Notes: generated by a model not told the origin, from the sequence alone. A DNA stretch of 64,000 bases from Sphingobacteriaceae bacterium GW460-11-11-14-LB5 (GCA_002151545.1 CP021237.1:5890001-5954000); one strand, 5' to 3'. Numbered from the stretch's first letter, positions 24,802 through 35,497 are shown. A program made the numbers and translations.

Positions 24802-27800
24802 ATGTTGAAAAAAATTACGCAGCGCATGTTGTTGTTTATGTTGCTAACCTGTGCCTGGGGCATAGTAAAAGCACAAAATGCAGAAGTTATTGGTGTTGTA
24901 AAAGATGAAAAAGGAGCTCCAATGGTTGGTGCAACGGTAGTAATCTCTTCCAAAAGTACCGACCAGAAGAAAACTGCACAAACCAATAACGAAGGGAAAT
25001 TTGCGATTGCAAATCTTAATGCAAAAACACCCTACCTCATTACGGTATCGTTTGTGGGGTACAAATCTAAAACGATTGATAATTTTACACTTAAAGAGGC
25101 AGAGCAATCTTCATTAATAGTACAGTTAGAAAGTAGTAACGAGCTAAGCGATGTGGTTGTAGTAGGTTATGGGAAAAGTTCAAAAAGAAACCTGTTGCAA
25201 AGTGTAAGCGCAATTGATGCCAAACAGGTGGTAGAAGTACCAAATGCTACGCTCTCTCAGAGCCTGGCTGGGCGTATGCCTGGTTTGGTGGTTACCCAAA
25301 GTGGGGGTAAGCCAGGAAAGGCATCAAGCATCAGGGTAAGGGCATTTGATGGCTTTGGCCCATCGCAGCCACCGCTTTTCGTAATTGATGGTGTTATTTC
25401 AGACCAGTTTGCGTTTGATGGTTTGGATGCCTCTGAGGTCGAAAATATTTCAGTATTGAAAGATGGCGCATCTGCTGCGGCATATGGTGTACGTGGAGCA
25501 AATGGTGTGGTTGTAGTTACCACGAGGAAAGGTGTTACTGGCCCGCCAAAAATCAATCTTATTTCCAGTTATGGTATCAGTGAGGCTACGATCCAACCAA
25601 AAACCTTAACCGCTTATGATGAAGCCATCTATTCGAACGATTATCTAAGGTATAGCAATCTTGATCCTAATGCCTACCTCACTGATGCAAGATATTACGC
25701 ACCAGATGAGTTGGAATACTGGAAAAATAATGATGTAAATTTGGTGGAAAAATATTATAAAAGACCAACTGAATACCGTACCACGTTAAACATTTCAGGT
25801 GCCAGTGATAAGGTAAATTATTTTGTAAGCGGTTCTTATTACAAGGGAACAGGTTCTTTTGATAATGTGGATTATCAGAAATATAATATCAGGGCAAAGG
25901 TGGATGCCAATATTACCAAAGATTTAAATATTGCACTCAACTTAACAACCGACATTAGAAATGATCAAAAACCATTTTGGTTATATGATAACGATAATGA
26001 TGATATGCCCAACTTATATCAGGGTTTGCTTACCCGTGGTAGAATGGCCCCCGATTATATTAATATAAATGGAAAAGATTATCCTGTTGGTAATTTTATG
26101 AAATGGCACCCGGGAGAGGTGATAAATGGCAACACTGGTTATAACCGCAAAAAATGGAGTAATTATCAGGCTTTGGTAGATGTGAACTACAACTTATCAT
26201 CATTGGTTGATGGTTTAAAATTACGTGCCACCTTCGCTAATTATACACGCCATGATTTTAGAAAATTATTAAATCAGCCTTACAAGCTCTATATTTTTAA
26301 TAAAGCGGGTTCTAAGAACCATTTAGTAGGCGATCAGATAGACTTTAGCCAAACCCAAACCAGGAATGATGGCAATACCCTACAGGAGGTTTATAATGCA
26401 TCCAGTTTTTATCAGTTGAATTTTTACATCAACTATGATAAATCTTTTGGAAAGCATAACATATCGGCTACTGCTGTTTATGAGCAGAGCGAAACCAATA
26501 ACGATAATTTTTATGCCCAAAATCAATTTGTGCTCAATCGCGATCTCGATCAGTTAAACCTGGCCAGTAGCAATCCTTTATATTACAGTTTAGGCGGCAA
26601 TGAATTTGATGATGGCCGTTTGGGCAGTTTTGTACGTTTAGGCTACAACTATGCGGGTAAATATTTATTGGAGGCGGGCATGCGCTACGAAGGGTCGAGG
26701 TATTTTATACCTACTAACCGTTATGCTTTTTTTCCATCAGTTTCTGTGGGCTGGCGTATTAGCGATGAAACCTTCTTTAAAGATAATGTAAAGTTTGTGA
26801 ACGATCTTAAATTCAGGGCATCATTAGGCTTTACCGGGGCTGAACCCTTAGATGTTAACGGAAACAGAATAACCAACCTGCAATGGGCACAATATTATCG
26901 TAAGGCTGCCGCAGGTCCCATTTTTGGTGGTAATGTGAACAATGGAATTGCTTTAGGTACCTACCCAAATGCGGATATAACCTGGGAAAAGAAACGTTCG
27001 ATAGATTTTGGTTTTGATGCCACTTTATTCAATAACAGTACAACATTATCTGCAGCCCGTTTTATGAACAAGAGAACCGATATTCTAGGTGATGTTGGCG
27101 CTAGTGTTCCTACAACCTGGGGCGCATTCTATCCGTTGATCAATTTTGGAGTAATGGAATCAAGTGGTTACGAATTTGCCCTTAACTATAAAAAAGCAGT
27201 TAATGATAACCTCAGTCTAAATGCAGGGATTAATTACAGTTATGCGGTAAATAAACAGGTGCGTATTAATCAGGCTCCGGGTACAAGAGCTTATCAAAAT
27301 CTGATTGGCAGGCCTACAGGCGGTATTACGGGGCTTATCGCTACTGATATTATCCGCACCCAGGCCGATCTTAATGCACTACCGGCCGGTTATACCATTA
27401 ACGGGGCAACCCCCCGCTTGGGCATGTTGAACTTTAAAGATATAAGAGGAGCGACCAGCGATGCCCCAGATGGGAAAATTGATGGTAACGACCAGGAGTT
27501 TATCGGCAAATATTCAACACCACCATCTACCTATGGTTTAACCCTGGGTGCCAACTGGAAATCGTTCAGTATTGATGTGCTGATACAAGGCACTGGTAAT
27601 TATTATAAAATAAGACCTGCATTAAACAATGCACAATATGTATCCCCAGAGGCAGGGAGTGCCGAATTTTGGAAAGACCACTGGACACCAGATAATCCTA
27701 ATGCTGCCTATCCGCTGTATTCTGATCAGGGAGGAAGTGGTAGCGCATCAACTTTTTGGTTAGATAATGCTTCATTTATCCGTTTAAAAAATATCAATTT

Positions 27801-27984
27801 AGGCTATGCCTTGCCAGCTAAAGTCATTAACAAAATAGGCTTTAAAGATATTAGGTTCTTTTTGAATGGATCAAATCTGTTCCTGTTCAAAAACAAAACC
27901 AAATATTACGATCCCGAAGCACAATCAATGTTGGCCTATCCGCTTAACCGAAATTATACTTTTGGTGTAAATATTACATTATAA
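24802..27984 (+). CDS. SusC/RagA-family TonB-linked outer membrane transporter
   Basis: A 1060-aa TonB-dependent glycan importer. After the signal peptide (ending IVKAQ) come the carboxypeptidase-regulatory-like domain (residues 28-112, VIGVVKDEKGAPMVGATVVI), the SusC signature and TonB-box region DVVVVGYGK (about 116-124), the plug domain (to about 245; NISVLKDGASAAAYGVRGANG) and a 22-strand barrel ending YTFGVNITL. No extra N-terminal STN domain is seen. It is followed 19 bp later by its SusD partner. Confidence 0.96.
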   Translation: MLKKITQRMLLFMLLTCAWGIVKAQNAEVIGVVKDEKGAPMVGATVVISSKSTDQKKTAQTNNEGKFAIANLNAKTPYLITVSFVGYKSKTIDNFTLKEAEQSSLIVQLESSNELSDVVVVGYGKSSKRNLLQSVSAIDAKQVVEVPNATLSQSLAGRMPGLVVTQSGGKPGKASSIRVRAFDGFGPSQPPLFVIDGVISDQFAFDGLDASEVENISVLKDGASAAAYGVRGANGVVVVTTRKGVTGPPKINLISSYGISEATIQPKTLTAYDEAIYSNDYLRYSNLDPNAYLTDARYYAPDELEYWKNNDVNLVEKYYKRPTEYRTTLNISGASDKVNYFVSGSYYKGTGSFDNVDYQKYNIRAKVDANITKDLNIALNLTTDIRNDQKPFWLYDNDNDDMPNLYQGLLTRGRMAPDYININGKDYPVGNFMKWHPGEVINGNTGYNRKKWSNYQALVDVNYNLSSLVDGLKLRATFANYTRHDFRKLLNQPYKLYIFNKAGSKNHLVGDQIDFSQTQTRNDGNTLQEVYNASSFYQLNFYINYDKSFGKHNISATAVYEQSETNNDNFYAQNQFVLNRDLDQLNLASSNPLYYSLGGNEFDDGRLGSFVRLGYNYAGKYLLEAGMRYEGSRYFIPTNRYAFFPSVSVGWRISDETFFKDNVKFVNDLKFRASLGFTGAEPLDVNGNRITNLQWAQYYRKAAAGPIFGGNVNNGIALGTYPNADITWEKKRSIDFGFDATLFNNSTTLSAARFMNKRTDILGDVGASVPTTWGAFYPLINFGVMESSGYEFALNYKKAVNDNLSLNAGINYSYAVNKQVRINQAPGTRAYQNLIGRPTGGITGLIATDIIRTQADLNALPAGYTINGATPRLGMLNFKDIRGATSDAPDGKIDGNDQEFIGKYSTPPSTYGLTLGANWKSFSIDVLIQGTGNYYKIRPALNNAQYVSPEAGSAEFWKDHWTPDNPNAAYPLYSDQGGSGSASTFWLDNASFIRLKNINLGYALPAKVINKIGFKDIRFFLNGSNLFLFKNKTKYYDPEAQSMLAYPLNRNYTFGVNITL

Positions 27985-28003
27985 ACCTATTATTAAATAC
28001 GTT

Positions 28004-29743
28004 ATGAATAGAGTATCAATATATAAAATAAATAGGCTAGCGCTTATTACAGGCTTTTTGATGGTGATTGTTGCTTTGCAAAGCTGTAAAAAGGTATTGG
28101 ATAAACGCGACTTAGGGGCTATACCTGAAGACTTGGTTTGGACTGATGTTACCCTCACCACACAATTTTTAAACAACATTTATTTTAGCACATTACCAGG
28201 CTGGCCCGATCCGCTAAATCATAATTCAGATGAGGCTGGCGGCGGCGGAGGTGTAATGTATGGACAGCTAACCATTAACTCTGTTGATTTTTGGACTACT
28301 TATAAGGCTTACGATATTATTAGAAGCATTAACCTGCTTTTGCAGAAATTGCCAACCACGCCCTATCAGCAAAATGATAAAAATAAATTAAGAGGCCAGG
28401 CATTGTTTTTAAGGGCCTGGGTGTATTTCCAAATGGTAAGCCGTTATGGTGGGGTGCCTTTGGTGCTCACTCCTCAATCGTTAGAAGAGGATTTAAATGT
28501 AAAAAGAAATAAAACATCAGAATGTATAGCTCAAATTACAAAAGATTTAGATGAAGCCAGTACGTTATTGCCTGTTTCATGGGCTACTGACGATGAAGGC
28601 AGGATCACAAAAGGTGCGGCTTTGGCTTTTAAAGGACGTGTATTGTTACATTATGCTTCAGAGCAATTTACCCCTGTGCAACAGCAAACCAGATGGCAAA
28701 CTGCCTTTGATGCCAATAAAGCCGCTATGGATGTTTTGACCCAGCAAGGTGCAGCATTAATGCCTAGTTTTGCCGGTCTGTGGTTTATTGAGGGTAATGG
28801 AAATAAGGAAGCCATACTGGTTACGCGTTTCAATAATCCTGGTCGTTTTCAAACCCGCGATGCCTCAGTAAGGCCTTTGGAGGAGTCGCAGAACTTTACA
28901 GGTGGTGATCAACCAACACTGCAATTGGTCAATGCCTTTCCGATGAAAAACGGTTTGCCGATAACCGATCCTAATTCTGGATACGATCCTAAAGCCTACT
29001 GGTTAAACAGAGATCCGCGTTTTGCAACAACGGTAGTGCATAATGGCGATATTTGGGAATTATCTGGTAAGGCTGGCCGAACCCAGTGGACGTTTAAAGG
29101 TGCCGAAGCACAAGGTGGAACCGGTACCAGCTTTTATAGTAGAAAAGGAATTTTTGAAGCCTATAAACCTTTTGAGGCTTCTACAAGTGGTACAGATTGG
29201 ATTGAGATAAGATTTGCCGAGGTAATGCTCAACTATGCTGAAACAGCAAACGAAATTGGTAACATTCAAATTGGTTACGATATGCTTACTGCAATCAGAA
29301 AGCGTGCCGGTATAGATGCTGGTGCCAATAATCTGTATGGCTTAAAAGCAGGGATGACCCAGACCGAAATGCGTAAGGCCATTTTAGATGAACGCCTGTT
29401 AGAATTTGCCTTTGAAGGTAAAAGAGAGCAGGACCTTAGACGGCGCAGGTTATATGCATCGTTACTGAATGGCAAAAAACGCACCGGTTACGATGCTACC
29501 TTGATTAAGTTCGATGGTAAACCTCAAGATTTTTTCACAGCCTATGCCACTGGAACGATTAATCTAAAAACAAACTATTTCGATTATTTTAAGGAAACAG
29601 AGCTTCCAATAGATTTAACCAATACCATCAACTTTAAAGATGAGTACTATTTCTATGCCATTCCGCAAAGCCATTTGCAAAAAAATCCTAACCTGCAGCA
29701 AACCAAGGGCTGGGATGGAGGTACTTTTGATCCCTTACAATAA
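28004..29743 (+). CDS. SusD/RagB-family glycan-binding lipoprotein
   Basis: A 579-aa surface lipoprotein that caps the SusC barrel and binds the glycan. The lipobox is near residues 23-27 (ALQSCKK). TPR-like helices follow (RGQALFLRAWVYFQMVSRYGGVPLV, about 130-155), and the protein ends YFYAIPQSHLQKNPNLQQTKGW, the SusD C-terminal hallmark. It is co-transcribed with the SusC gene. The two enzymes downstream suggest that the ligand contains alpha-galactose. Confidence 0.95.
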   Translation: MNRVSIYKINRLALITGFLMVIVALQSCKKVLDKRDLGAIPEDLVWTDVTLTTQFLNNIYFSTLPGWPDPLNHNSDEAGGGGGVMYGQLTINSVDFWTTYKAYDIIRSINLLLQKLPTTPYQQNDKNKLRGQALFLRAWVYFQMVSRYGGVPLVLTPQSLEEDLNVKRNKTSECIAQITKDLDEASTLLPVSWATDDEGRITKGAALAFKGRVLLHYASEQFTPVQQQTRWQTAFDANKAAMDVLTQQGAALMPSFAGLWFIEGNGNKEAILVTRFNNPGRFQTRDASVRPLEESQNFTGGDQPTLQLVNAFPMKNGLPITDPNSGYDPKAYWLNRDPRFATTVVHNGDIWELSGKAGRTQWTFKGAEAQGGTGTSFYSRKGIFEAYKPFEASTSGTDWIEIRFAEVMLNYAETANEIGNIQIGYDMLTAIRKRAGIDAGANNLYGLKAGMTQTEMRKAILDERLLEFAFEGKREQDLRRRRLYASLLNGKKRTGYDATLIKFDGKPQDFFTAYATGTINLKTNYFDYFKETELPIDLTNTINFKDEYYFYAIPQSHLQKNPNLQQTKGWDGGTFDPLQ

Positions 29744-29772
29744 ATTAGCTGAATAGCGAATAATATTAAAAT

Positions 29773-29800
29773 GCCTTACGATGCGTACACATCGTAAGGC
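29773..29800. other. Hairpin between susD and the glycoside hydrolase genes
   Basis: A perfect 10-bp stem GCCTTACGAT / ATCGTAAGGC with an 8-base loop, without a proper T-tract after it. It may attenuate or protect mRNA so that the SusC/SusD part is made in excess over the enzymes; that role is inference. Confidence 0.5.
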
Positions 29801-29856
29801 TGCTAAAATATTTAAAATTAAAATAGATCATGTTCATGCTGTTTTAATCTAACCAA

Positions 29857-32679
29857 ATGATAATGAGTAAAATAAGATATAAAATAGTATTACTTTTTTT
29901 AATGGTTTACCCTTTTGTAAAAGGTTATGCCCAGAAATATGCTTTAGCCAAAATGAATACTGGTTTAATTAAGCAAGAGGTGTTTTCTCCAATGGTAAAT
30001 CAATCCATGCTGGGCAAAGTCATGGTTATTGCCGGTAAAAAATACAATGAGGGCATTAGTGTGCAGGCACCCTCTTCCGGTTTTCTTGATGTGGGTAAAA
30101 AAGGCTTGAAATTTATAGCCGATGTTGGTGTGGATGATTATGCTAACCGCAACCTGAATGCACCAAATATCGAATCGATTGCCCGTACCGATGGCATCAA
30201 GGTTTTTTATCAATCAGCTAACATTACCGGTAAAAAAGTATTGATCGGCATTGGTACTTCCCTGCAGGAAATTGCACCAGGTAGTGTTGTTTTTACCCTT
30301 ATTGGCGATGGAAAGAAAATATGGTCCAGCGGAGTAATGAAACAGGGGGATCAAGCCAAACACATTGATGTTGATATTTCAGGGATAGCGATCTTAAATT
30401 TTACCGTTAGCGATGCCGGCGATGGCATTAGTGGCGATGTAGCCAATTGGGTAAATGCTTACGTTACCACAAGCCCGGGTTTTGTGCCCCAATTGGTTAA
30501 CAAAAATTATAATGCAAAAAATAATCTTAACGTTTTAACTAAGCCACTGGCATTAGCATTACAAAAATTACCAAACTATGTAGCCGAAGTAGCTAAAACA
30601 GATTGGTTGATCCAAAAACCTGCTGAAAAGGCAAAAATACAGCGGATAGGTCATAACGAAATTATACTCAGTAATGGCCTGGCAAGCCGCACCATTACCA
30701 TGTCGCCAAATGCTGCTACAACAAGTTTAAAAAACCTGGTAACAGGAGAGGAGTTTATTCGTGCTGTACAGCCAGAAGCCGTGGTTACGATAGATGGAGA
30801 AACTTACGAAATAGGCGGTCTTGCAGGTCAGGTAAACCGTGGTTATTTACTCCACGACTGGTTAAAGGATATGTACAGCCCGGCTGGGTCTTTTCAATTA
30901 AGCGATATCACTATACAGGCCATACAGCCCTTGCTGCAATGGAAAGCCAAAAGATGGCTGCCTGTTACGCAGTGGGAAGCAACCGGTAAAGAATTGATAC
31001 TCTCTTTCACACATCCTGATAAAAAAGGAGTAGTGGTAAAAGTGCACCATAAAATTTACGACAATCTTCCTTTGGTAACCAAAACCATATCTGTTACCAA
31101 TAACAGTGGTAAAGAAATTAAGGTGAACCATTTTGTGGGTGAAATCATTGCTTATCCCGAAAAGGAAAATTTTGTGTCGGTACCGAGTCCTGGCGCCGGT
31201 TGGAGCAAACCCAATTTTTATATAGAAAATGATTATGCTTTTGGAGGTATGATTTATGATGAAAGCGATCAGTCAATTAGCTGGGAGCGCGACAGTGCCT
31301 ACACCTCACAGGTGAATTACTTATTACAAACCCCCTGTGTTGTTAAAAGCATCCCCAAAAATGGCCCTTCTCAGGTTTTGCAAAACGGTCAGCGCTGGCA
31401 GGGATTTAACACTTATACCATGCTGATGGATGGCACGGACCGGGAGCGCAATACCTTAAGCCGCCGCAAAATGTATCGTGCGCTGGCACCCTGGGTTACC
31501 GAAAACCCCATCTTCATGCACCTCACTTCTACCAAACTGGAAGTGGTTAAAGATGCTGTAGATCAATGTGTAGCCACGGGGTATGAAATGATCATTCTTA
31601 GTTTTGGCAGTGGCTTAAATATGGAAAATGTATCAAAAGAAAACCTCGATAAATATAAAATGCTTGCAGATTATGCGCACAGCAAAGGCATCCAAATAGG
31701 CGGTTACTCATTATTTTCAAGTCGTAGCATCGATCCGCAGAATGATGTCATTAATTTAAAAACAGGTAAACCCGGCGGTACTACTTTTAACAATGCGCCC
31801 TGTCTCGGTAGCCAGTGGGGGATCAGCTATCTGAAAAAAATTCAGCAATTTTTTGAATATACAGGTTTTGATTTACTGGAGCATGATGGACCTTATCCCG
31901 GTGATTTTTGCGCTTCAAAAGACCACCCGGGCCACAAAGACTATTTCGATTCGCAATGGAACCAGTGGAAACAATCAACAGGTCTGTATCAATGGATGTT
32001 GGCGAAGGATATTTACCTGAATACGCCCGATTTTTATATGCTTAACGGCGCTAATAAAACCGGCATCGGTTATAGAGAAGTAAACTGGTCGCTGCCCAGG
32101 GCAGAGCAAATTATCCTGGGGCGCCAAAATTTATATGATGGTACCTGGGTACGTACCCCTTCTATGGGCTGGACCTTTGTGCCACTTACCGAATATCAGG
32201 GTGGTGGTGCAGCAGCTACGCTCGAGCCCCTTTCCGAACATCTTAAAGAATATGCTGCCCACATGCAGCAAAACTATGGCAGCGGTGTGCAGGCTTGTTA
32301 CCGTGGCAACCGCTTATACGATACTGAAGCCACTAAAAACCTGGTAAAAGAAAATATTAGCCACTATAAAAAATACAGGGATATTTTAAATGCAGATATC
32401 ATCCATTTGCGCAGGCCAACCGGTCGCGACTGGGATGGAATATTACATGCAGATCCTTTGGCAAAAAAGGAAAAAGGTTTTGCTATATTGTACAATCCGC
32501 TTGATACACCGATTACAACAGCGATTAAACTCCCGCTTTATTATACAGGGATAAGTAACAGCGCAAACATCAGTATAGAAGGCAGGCTGGCAAAACCTGT
32601 AGCGGTTGATAAAGATGGTATGGCACTAATTGAAGTTACAATACCTGCAAATGGGAACACCTGGATGGTAGTGGAATAA
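29857..32679 (+). CDS. Large NPCBM-containing alpha-galactosidase-like glycoside hydrolase
   Basis: A 940-aa exported protein. After the signal peptide (ending VKGYAQ) an NPCBM carbohydrate-binding module spans about residues 30-210 (GSVVFTLIGDGKKIWSSGVM; DAGDGISGDVANWVNAY). A beta-sandwich (about 260-500) and a barrel-like catalytic region (about 540-860) follow; FDLLEHDGPYPGDFC carries acidic residues on a strand where clan GH-D enzymes have their nucleophile. The family assignment is by general resemblance to NPCBM/melibiase-type proteins and could be a related GH family. The start could be Met3. It is part of the PUL. Confidence 0.75.
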   Translation: MIMSKIRYKIVLLFLMVYPFVKGYAQKYALAKMNTGLIKQEVFSPMVNQSMLGKVMVIAGKKYNEGISVQAPSSGFLDVGKKGLKFIADVGVDDYANRNLNAPNIESIARTDGIKVFYQSANITGKKVLIGIGTSLQEIAPGSVVFTLIGDGKKIWSSGVMKQGDQAKHIDVDISGIAILNFTVSDAGDGISGDVANWVNAYVTTSPGFVPQLVNKNYNAKNNLNVLTKPLALALQKLPNYVAEVAKTDWLIQKPAEKAKIQRIGHNEIILSNGLASRTITMSPNAATTSLKNLVTGEEFIRAVQPEAVVTIDGETYEIGGLAGQVNRGYLLHDWLKDMYSPAGSFQLSDITIQAIQPLLQWKAKRWLPVTQWEATGKELILSFTHPDKKGVVVKVHHKIYDNLPLVTKTISVTNNSGKEIKVNHFVGEIIAYPEKENFVSVPSPGAGWSKPNFYIENDYAFGGMIYDESDQSISWERDSAYTSQVNYLLQTPCVVKSIPKNGPSQVLQNGQRWQGFNTYTMLMDGTDRERNTLSRRKMYRALAPWVTENPIFMHLTSTKLEVVKDAVDQCVATGYEMIILSFGSGLNMENVSKENLDKYKMLADYAHSKGIQIGGYSLFSSRSIDPQNDVINLKTGKPGGTTFNNAPCLGSQWGISYLKKIQQFFEYTGFDLLEHDGPYPGDFCASKDHPGHKDYFDSQWNQWKQSTGLYQWMLAKDIYLNTPDFYMLNGANKTGIGYREVNWSLPRAEQIILGRQNLYDGTWVRTPSMGWTFVPLTEYQGGGAAATLEPLSEHLKEYAAHMQQNYGSGVQACYRGNRLYDTEATKNLVKENISHYKKYRDILNADIIHLRRPTGRDWDGILHADPLAKKEKGFAILYNPLDTPITTAIKLPLYYTGISNSANISIEGRLAKPVAVDKDGMALIEVTIPANGNTWMVVE

Positions 32680-32734
32680 GAAATTGATTAAAAAAAACAG
32701 TTCTAAGTTTAAATTAAAACTTAATTATTATTAG

Positions 32735-34597
32735 ATGAAAAAATATTTAGCAAGCCTCATACTTTTCACCGCTTTTGGAGTATTTAGTCTGTCTTGTAGT
32801 GTTGATAACAACGGATTTATACAGCATTTAAAAGATGCACCGGCCAAAGTTATCCTAACCGATGGTACAGCGGCTGATGCACTCGTGGTGGATCGGAAAT
32901 GGAGTGGCGATTTATGTGCACTTTCCGTTAAAAATACATCAGACAAACCGGTACAGGTAAAAGAAGTAATCTTATTTGATCTCCAGCATCAACTGGCCGA
33001 TACCACCAAAATATATGGTGAAGGTTTTCAGAAATTACAACAGATAGGCGGTACACTGGGCAAACCCGAAGATTGGGGGACTTATAACGACAGAAGCCAC
33101 TACAAAATCCCTGAGCCTGAAAATTTACGTACAGCTTATGGTATGTTAACCCTGCAACTACCTGAAAATAACAGGGTCTTACTGGCTACCACATCTTGTA
33201 ACAGGTTTATATCCAGATTTTCTTTCGATGCCAAACGCCTTCGTATTTCGCTCGATTGCGAAAACCTGTTGTTACAGCCCGGCGAAACCTGGAATTTGGA
33301 GGAGTTTTTGGCTACCACCAGTAAGGACAGGGAGAAAAACTATGACCGTTTAACCGAAGCCATTTCTAAACACCATCCACGTTTAAAACACGATCCTGTG
33401 CCGATGGGTTGGTGCTCCTGGTATTGCTTCGGACCAGCAGTTACAGCCAAAAACGTATCAGATAATACCAACTGGATTGCCAAAAATCTGCCACAGTTAA
33501 AATACATACAGATTGATGATGGTTATCAGCCTTTGATGGGTGATTGGCTGGAAAAAGGAAAAGCTTTTGGTGGAGATGTTGCTCAGGTACTGCATGATAT
33601 TAAAAATAAAGGTCTGGAACCTGCCATTTGGGTAGCACCATTTGTGGCCAGTCCGCAATCTGAATTGTTTAAAAACCATCCTAGTTGGTTTGTTAAAGAT
33701 GAGGCTGGCAAACCCTTACGGTCTGATAAAATTGGTTTTGGCGGCTGGCGTTTAGGGCCATGGTATGTATTGGATGGCACACATCCTGAAGTTCAGCAAT
33801 ATTTTACCGAACTTTTTAAAACCATGCGCGAAAAATGGGGTGTTACCTATTTTAAACTCGATGCCAACTATTGGGGCGCTATTCATGGTGGCGTACATTA
33901 TGATAAAAAGGCAACCAGAATTGAGGCTTATCGCAGGGGCATGGAAGCTATACTTAAGGGCTCTGGTAATGCCTTTATATTGGGCTGTAACCACCCGATA
34001 TGGGGTTCATTGGGTTTAATTCATGGATCAAGAAGTTCTATGGATACCTGGCGCGATTGGAAATCGTTTAGGAATATTGGAAGAGAAAACCTACTCAGAG
34101 GCTGGCAGAACGGAAGGTTATGGTGGAACGATCCTGATTGTATTCTCTTAACGGACAATGGTGCCGAAGACGTAATGGATCAAGGTGGTAATGCTTCCGT
34201 AACCAAGAAAGTTGTATTGCCCGAAAATGAATTTCTATATCACGCAACAACCGTGTATGCCTCAGGCGGTATGTTATTAAGTGGCGATGATCTGACTACG
34301 ATTAAGCCAGAAAGACTGGCAATACTTAAAAAAATGATTCCTCCAACAGGAAAATCGGCTAGATTTGAAAACGAAAAATTTGAAGTAGGCACGATTAATT
34401 TTAAAGATCGTATTGAATACGCGGTGTTTAATGCAAGTGATGCCCCGGTTACCCGTAAAATTAAACTACCTGCCGGAAAATACACTTTAAGTAATAAATG
34501 GACAGGCAAAGCCATTGGTACTTTTGAAAAAGAGTATGTAATTAATGATTTGCCACCACATAGTGCACAATTAATTGTGGCGAAAAAAAATAACTAA
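32735..34597 (+). CDS. Alpha-galactosidase-like lipoprotein (GH36/GH27 clan)
   Basis: A 620-aa lipoprotein (lipobox FSLSC, Cys about residue 21) of clan GH-D. The catalytic barrel starts at about residue 222 with MGWCSWYCFGP (the GWxSW motif), followed by YIQIDDGYQPLMGDW, the nucleophile strand YFKLDANYWG (Asp in KxD, about residue 380) and SRSSMDTWRDW, where the acid/base Asp is expected. A beta-sandwich forms the C-terminus. It probably releases terminal alpha-galactose from imported or surface-bound glycans together with the 940-aa enzyme. Confidence 0.85.
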   Translation: MKKYLASLILFTAFGVFSLSCSVDNNGFIQHLKDAPAKVILTDGTAADALVVDRKWSGDLCALSVKNTSDKPVQVKEVILFDLQHQLADTTKIYGEGFQKLQQIGGTLGKPEDWGTYNDRSHYKIPEPENLRTAYGMLTLQLPENNRVLLATTSCNRFISRFSFDAKRLRISLDCENLLLQPGETWNLEEFLATTSKDREKNYDRLTEAISKHHPRLKHDPVPMGWCSWYCFGPAVTAKNVSDNTNWIAKNLPQLKYIQIDDGYQPLMGDWLEKGKAFGGDVAQVLHDIKNKGLEPAIWVAPFVASPQSELFKNHPSWFVKDEAGKPLRSDKIGFGGWRLGPWYVLDGTHPEVQQYFTELFKTMREKWGVTYFKLDANYWGAIHGGVHYDKKATRIEAYRRGMEAILKGSGNAFILGCNHPIWGSLGLIHGSRSSMDTWRDWKSFRNIGRENLLRGWQNGRLWWNDPDCILLTDNGAEDVMDQGGNASVTKKVVLPENEFLYHATTVYASGGMLLSGDDLTTIKPERLAILKKMIPPTGKSARFENEKFEVGTINFKDRIEYAVFNASDAPVTRKIKLPAGKYTLSNKWTGKAIGTFEKEYVINDLPPHSAQLIVAKKNN

Positions 34598-34612
34598 GTA
34601 TTGCATCTATTT

Positions 34613-34658
34613 ACCGCAAAAGGAAATTTATCCTGTATATTTCCTTTTGCGGTTTTTT
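34613..34658. terminator. Terminator of the polysaccharide locus
   Basis: Stem ACCGCAAAAGGAAA / TTTCCTTTTGCGGT with a 13-base loop and a T-tract, 15 bp after the alpha-galactosidase stop. It also lies just past the convergent ankyrin gene, but its T-run favours plus-strand termination. Confidence 0.85.
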
Positions 34659-34673
34659 AACGAAGTTGGATGG

Positions 34674-35420
34674 TCAGCCCAAATAATTATTGGGAATATT
34701 TTGTGGAGTATAATTTATTCCGTATCGCTTTTCCATCAATTGAGTAATTACTTTTGCAATAACCATTTGGTTTCGGTGCATTTGGGGTAATAGTCCCATC
34801 ATTGCATAACTGATTGGATTTACGGATGGAATAAGCGTCTCCCAATCATAACCTTCACCCCAAATCAAACCCGTAACGGTCATTTCCAGATCTACAGATT
34901 GTTCAAGCAGGTAATTTCGCATATCGGCAGATTGATCACCATTTTGGTTAACCGTATGGAAGATTGGACTTTGTCCGCCAAATCCTTCAGGGTTGGTTCC
35001 GGCCGGTACATTAACATCCAGGCCATGTTTTACCAGTACTTTGGCACAGGCAACATGATTAAATTCTGCGCAGATATGCAATAACGTTACTTCAAAAAAG
35101 GGCGTGTATGCGCATCGCAATGTATACCGGTTATTCAGTGCATCGGGATTGCTTTTTAGTTGAGCATCCAAAATTTCTGCATCATCCAGCAGCAACGACA
35201 ATAGTATGGGATCGTCAAATTCCAAACCATAATTAACAAAGCTTTTTACGCAGTTGCTAAATCTGGGGCTGCGGGTGTATTCGCTGGTTAATTCGTAAAT
35301 CAATGGTTCTCCTTTGAACAGGCTATTGGGATTTACGCCCTTTTTAAAACATGCTTCTATACCTTCTACCGAATGAAGCTCTATTTGTATAGCGAGTTCT
35401 TGAAGCATGTCCATAAACAC
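34674..35420 (-). CDS. Ankyrin-repeat protein
   Basis: A 248-aa cytosolic protein without a signal peptide. Ankyrin-like units are visible at about residues 15-40 (GIEACFKKGVNPNSLFKGEPLIYEL), 58-90 and 112-160 (TLLHICAEFNHVACAKVLVKHGLDVNVPAG, the best-conserved repeat). The C-terminal 60 residues are not repetitive and carry no known motif. Probably a protein-protein interaction module; partner unknown. It converges with the PUL and is followed on the same strand by nothing obviously related. Confidence 0.85.
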   Translation of the reverse strand: MFMDMLQELAIQIELHSVEGIEACFKKGVNPNSLFKGEPLIYELTSEYTRSPRFSNCVKSFVNYGLEFDDPILLSLLLDDAEILDAQLKSNPDALNNRYTLRCAYTPFFEVTLLHICAEFNHVACAKVLVKHGLDVNVPAGTNPEGFGGQSPIFHTVNQNGDQSADMRNYLLEQSVDLEMTVTGLIWGEGYDWETLIPSVNPISYAMMGLLPQMHRNQMVIAKVITQLMEKRYGINYTPQNIPNNYLG

Positions 35421-35497
35421 TGATTGATAATTACCCCATACAAGATACGTTATTTGCTGGTTTTTTGCGATTGATAATTATAACCGTGCATGTTTTG

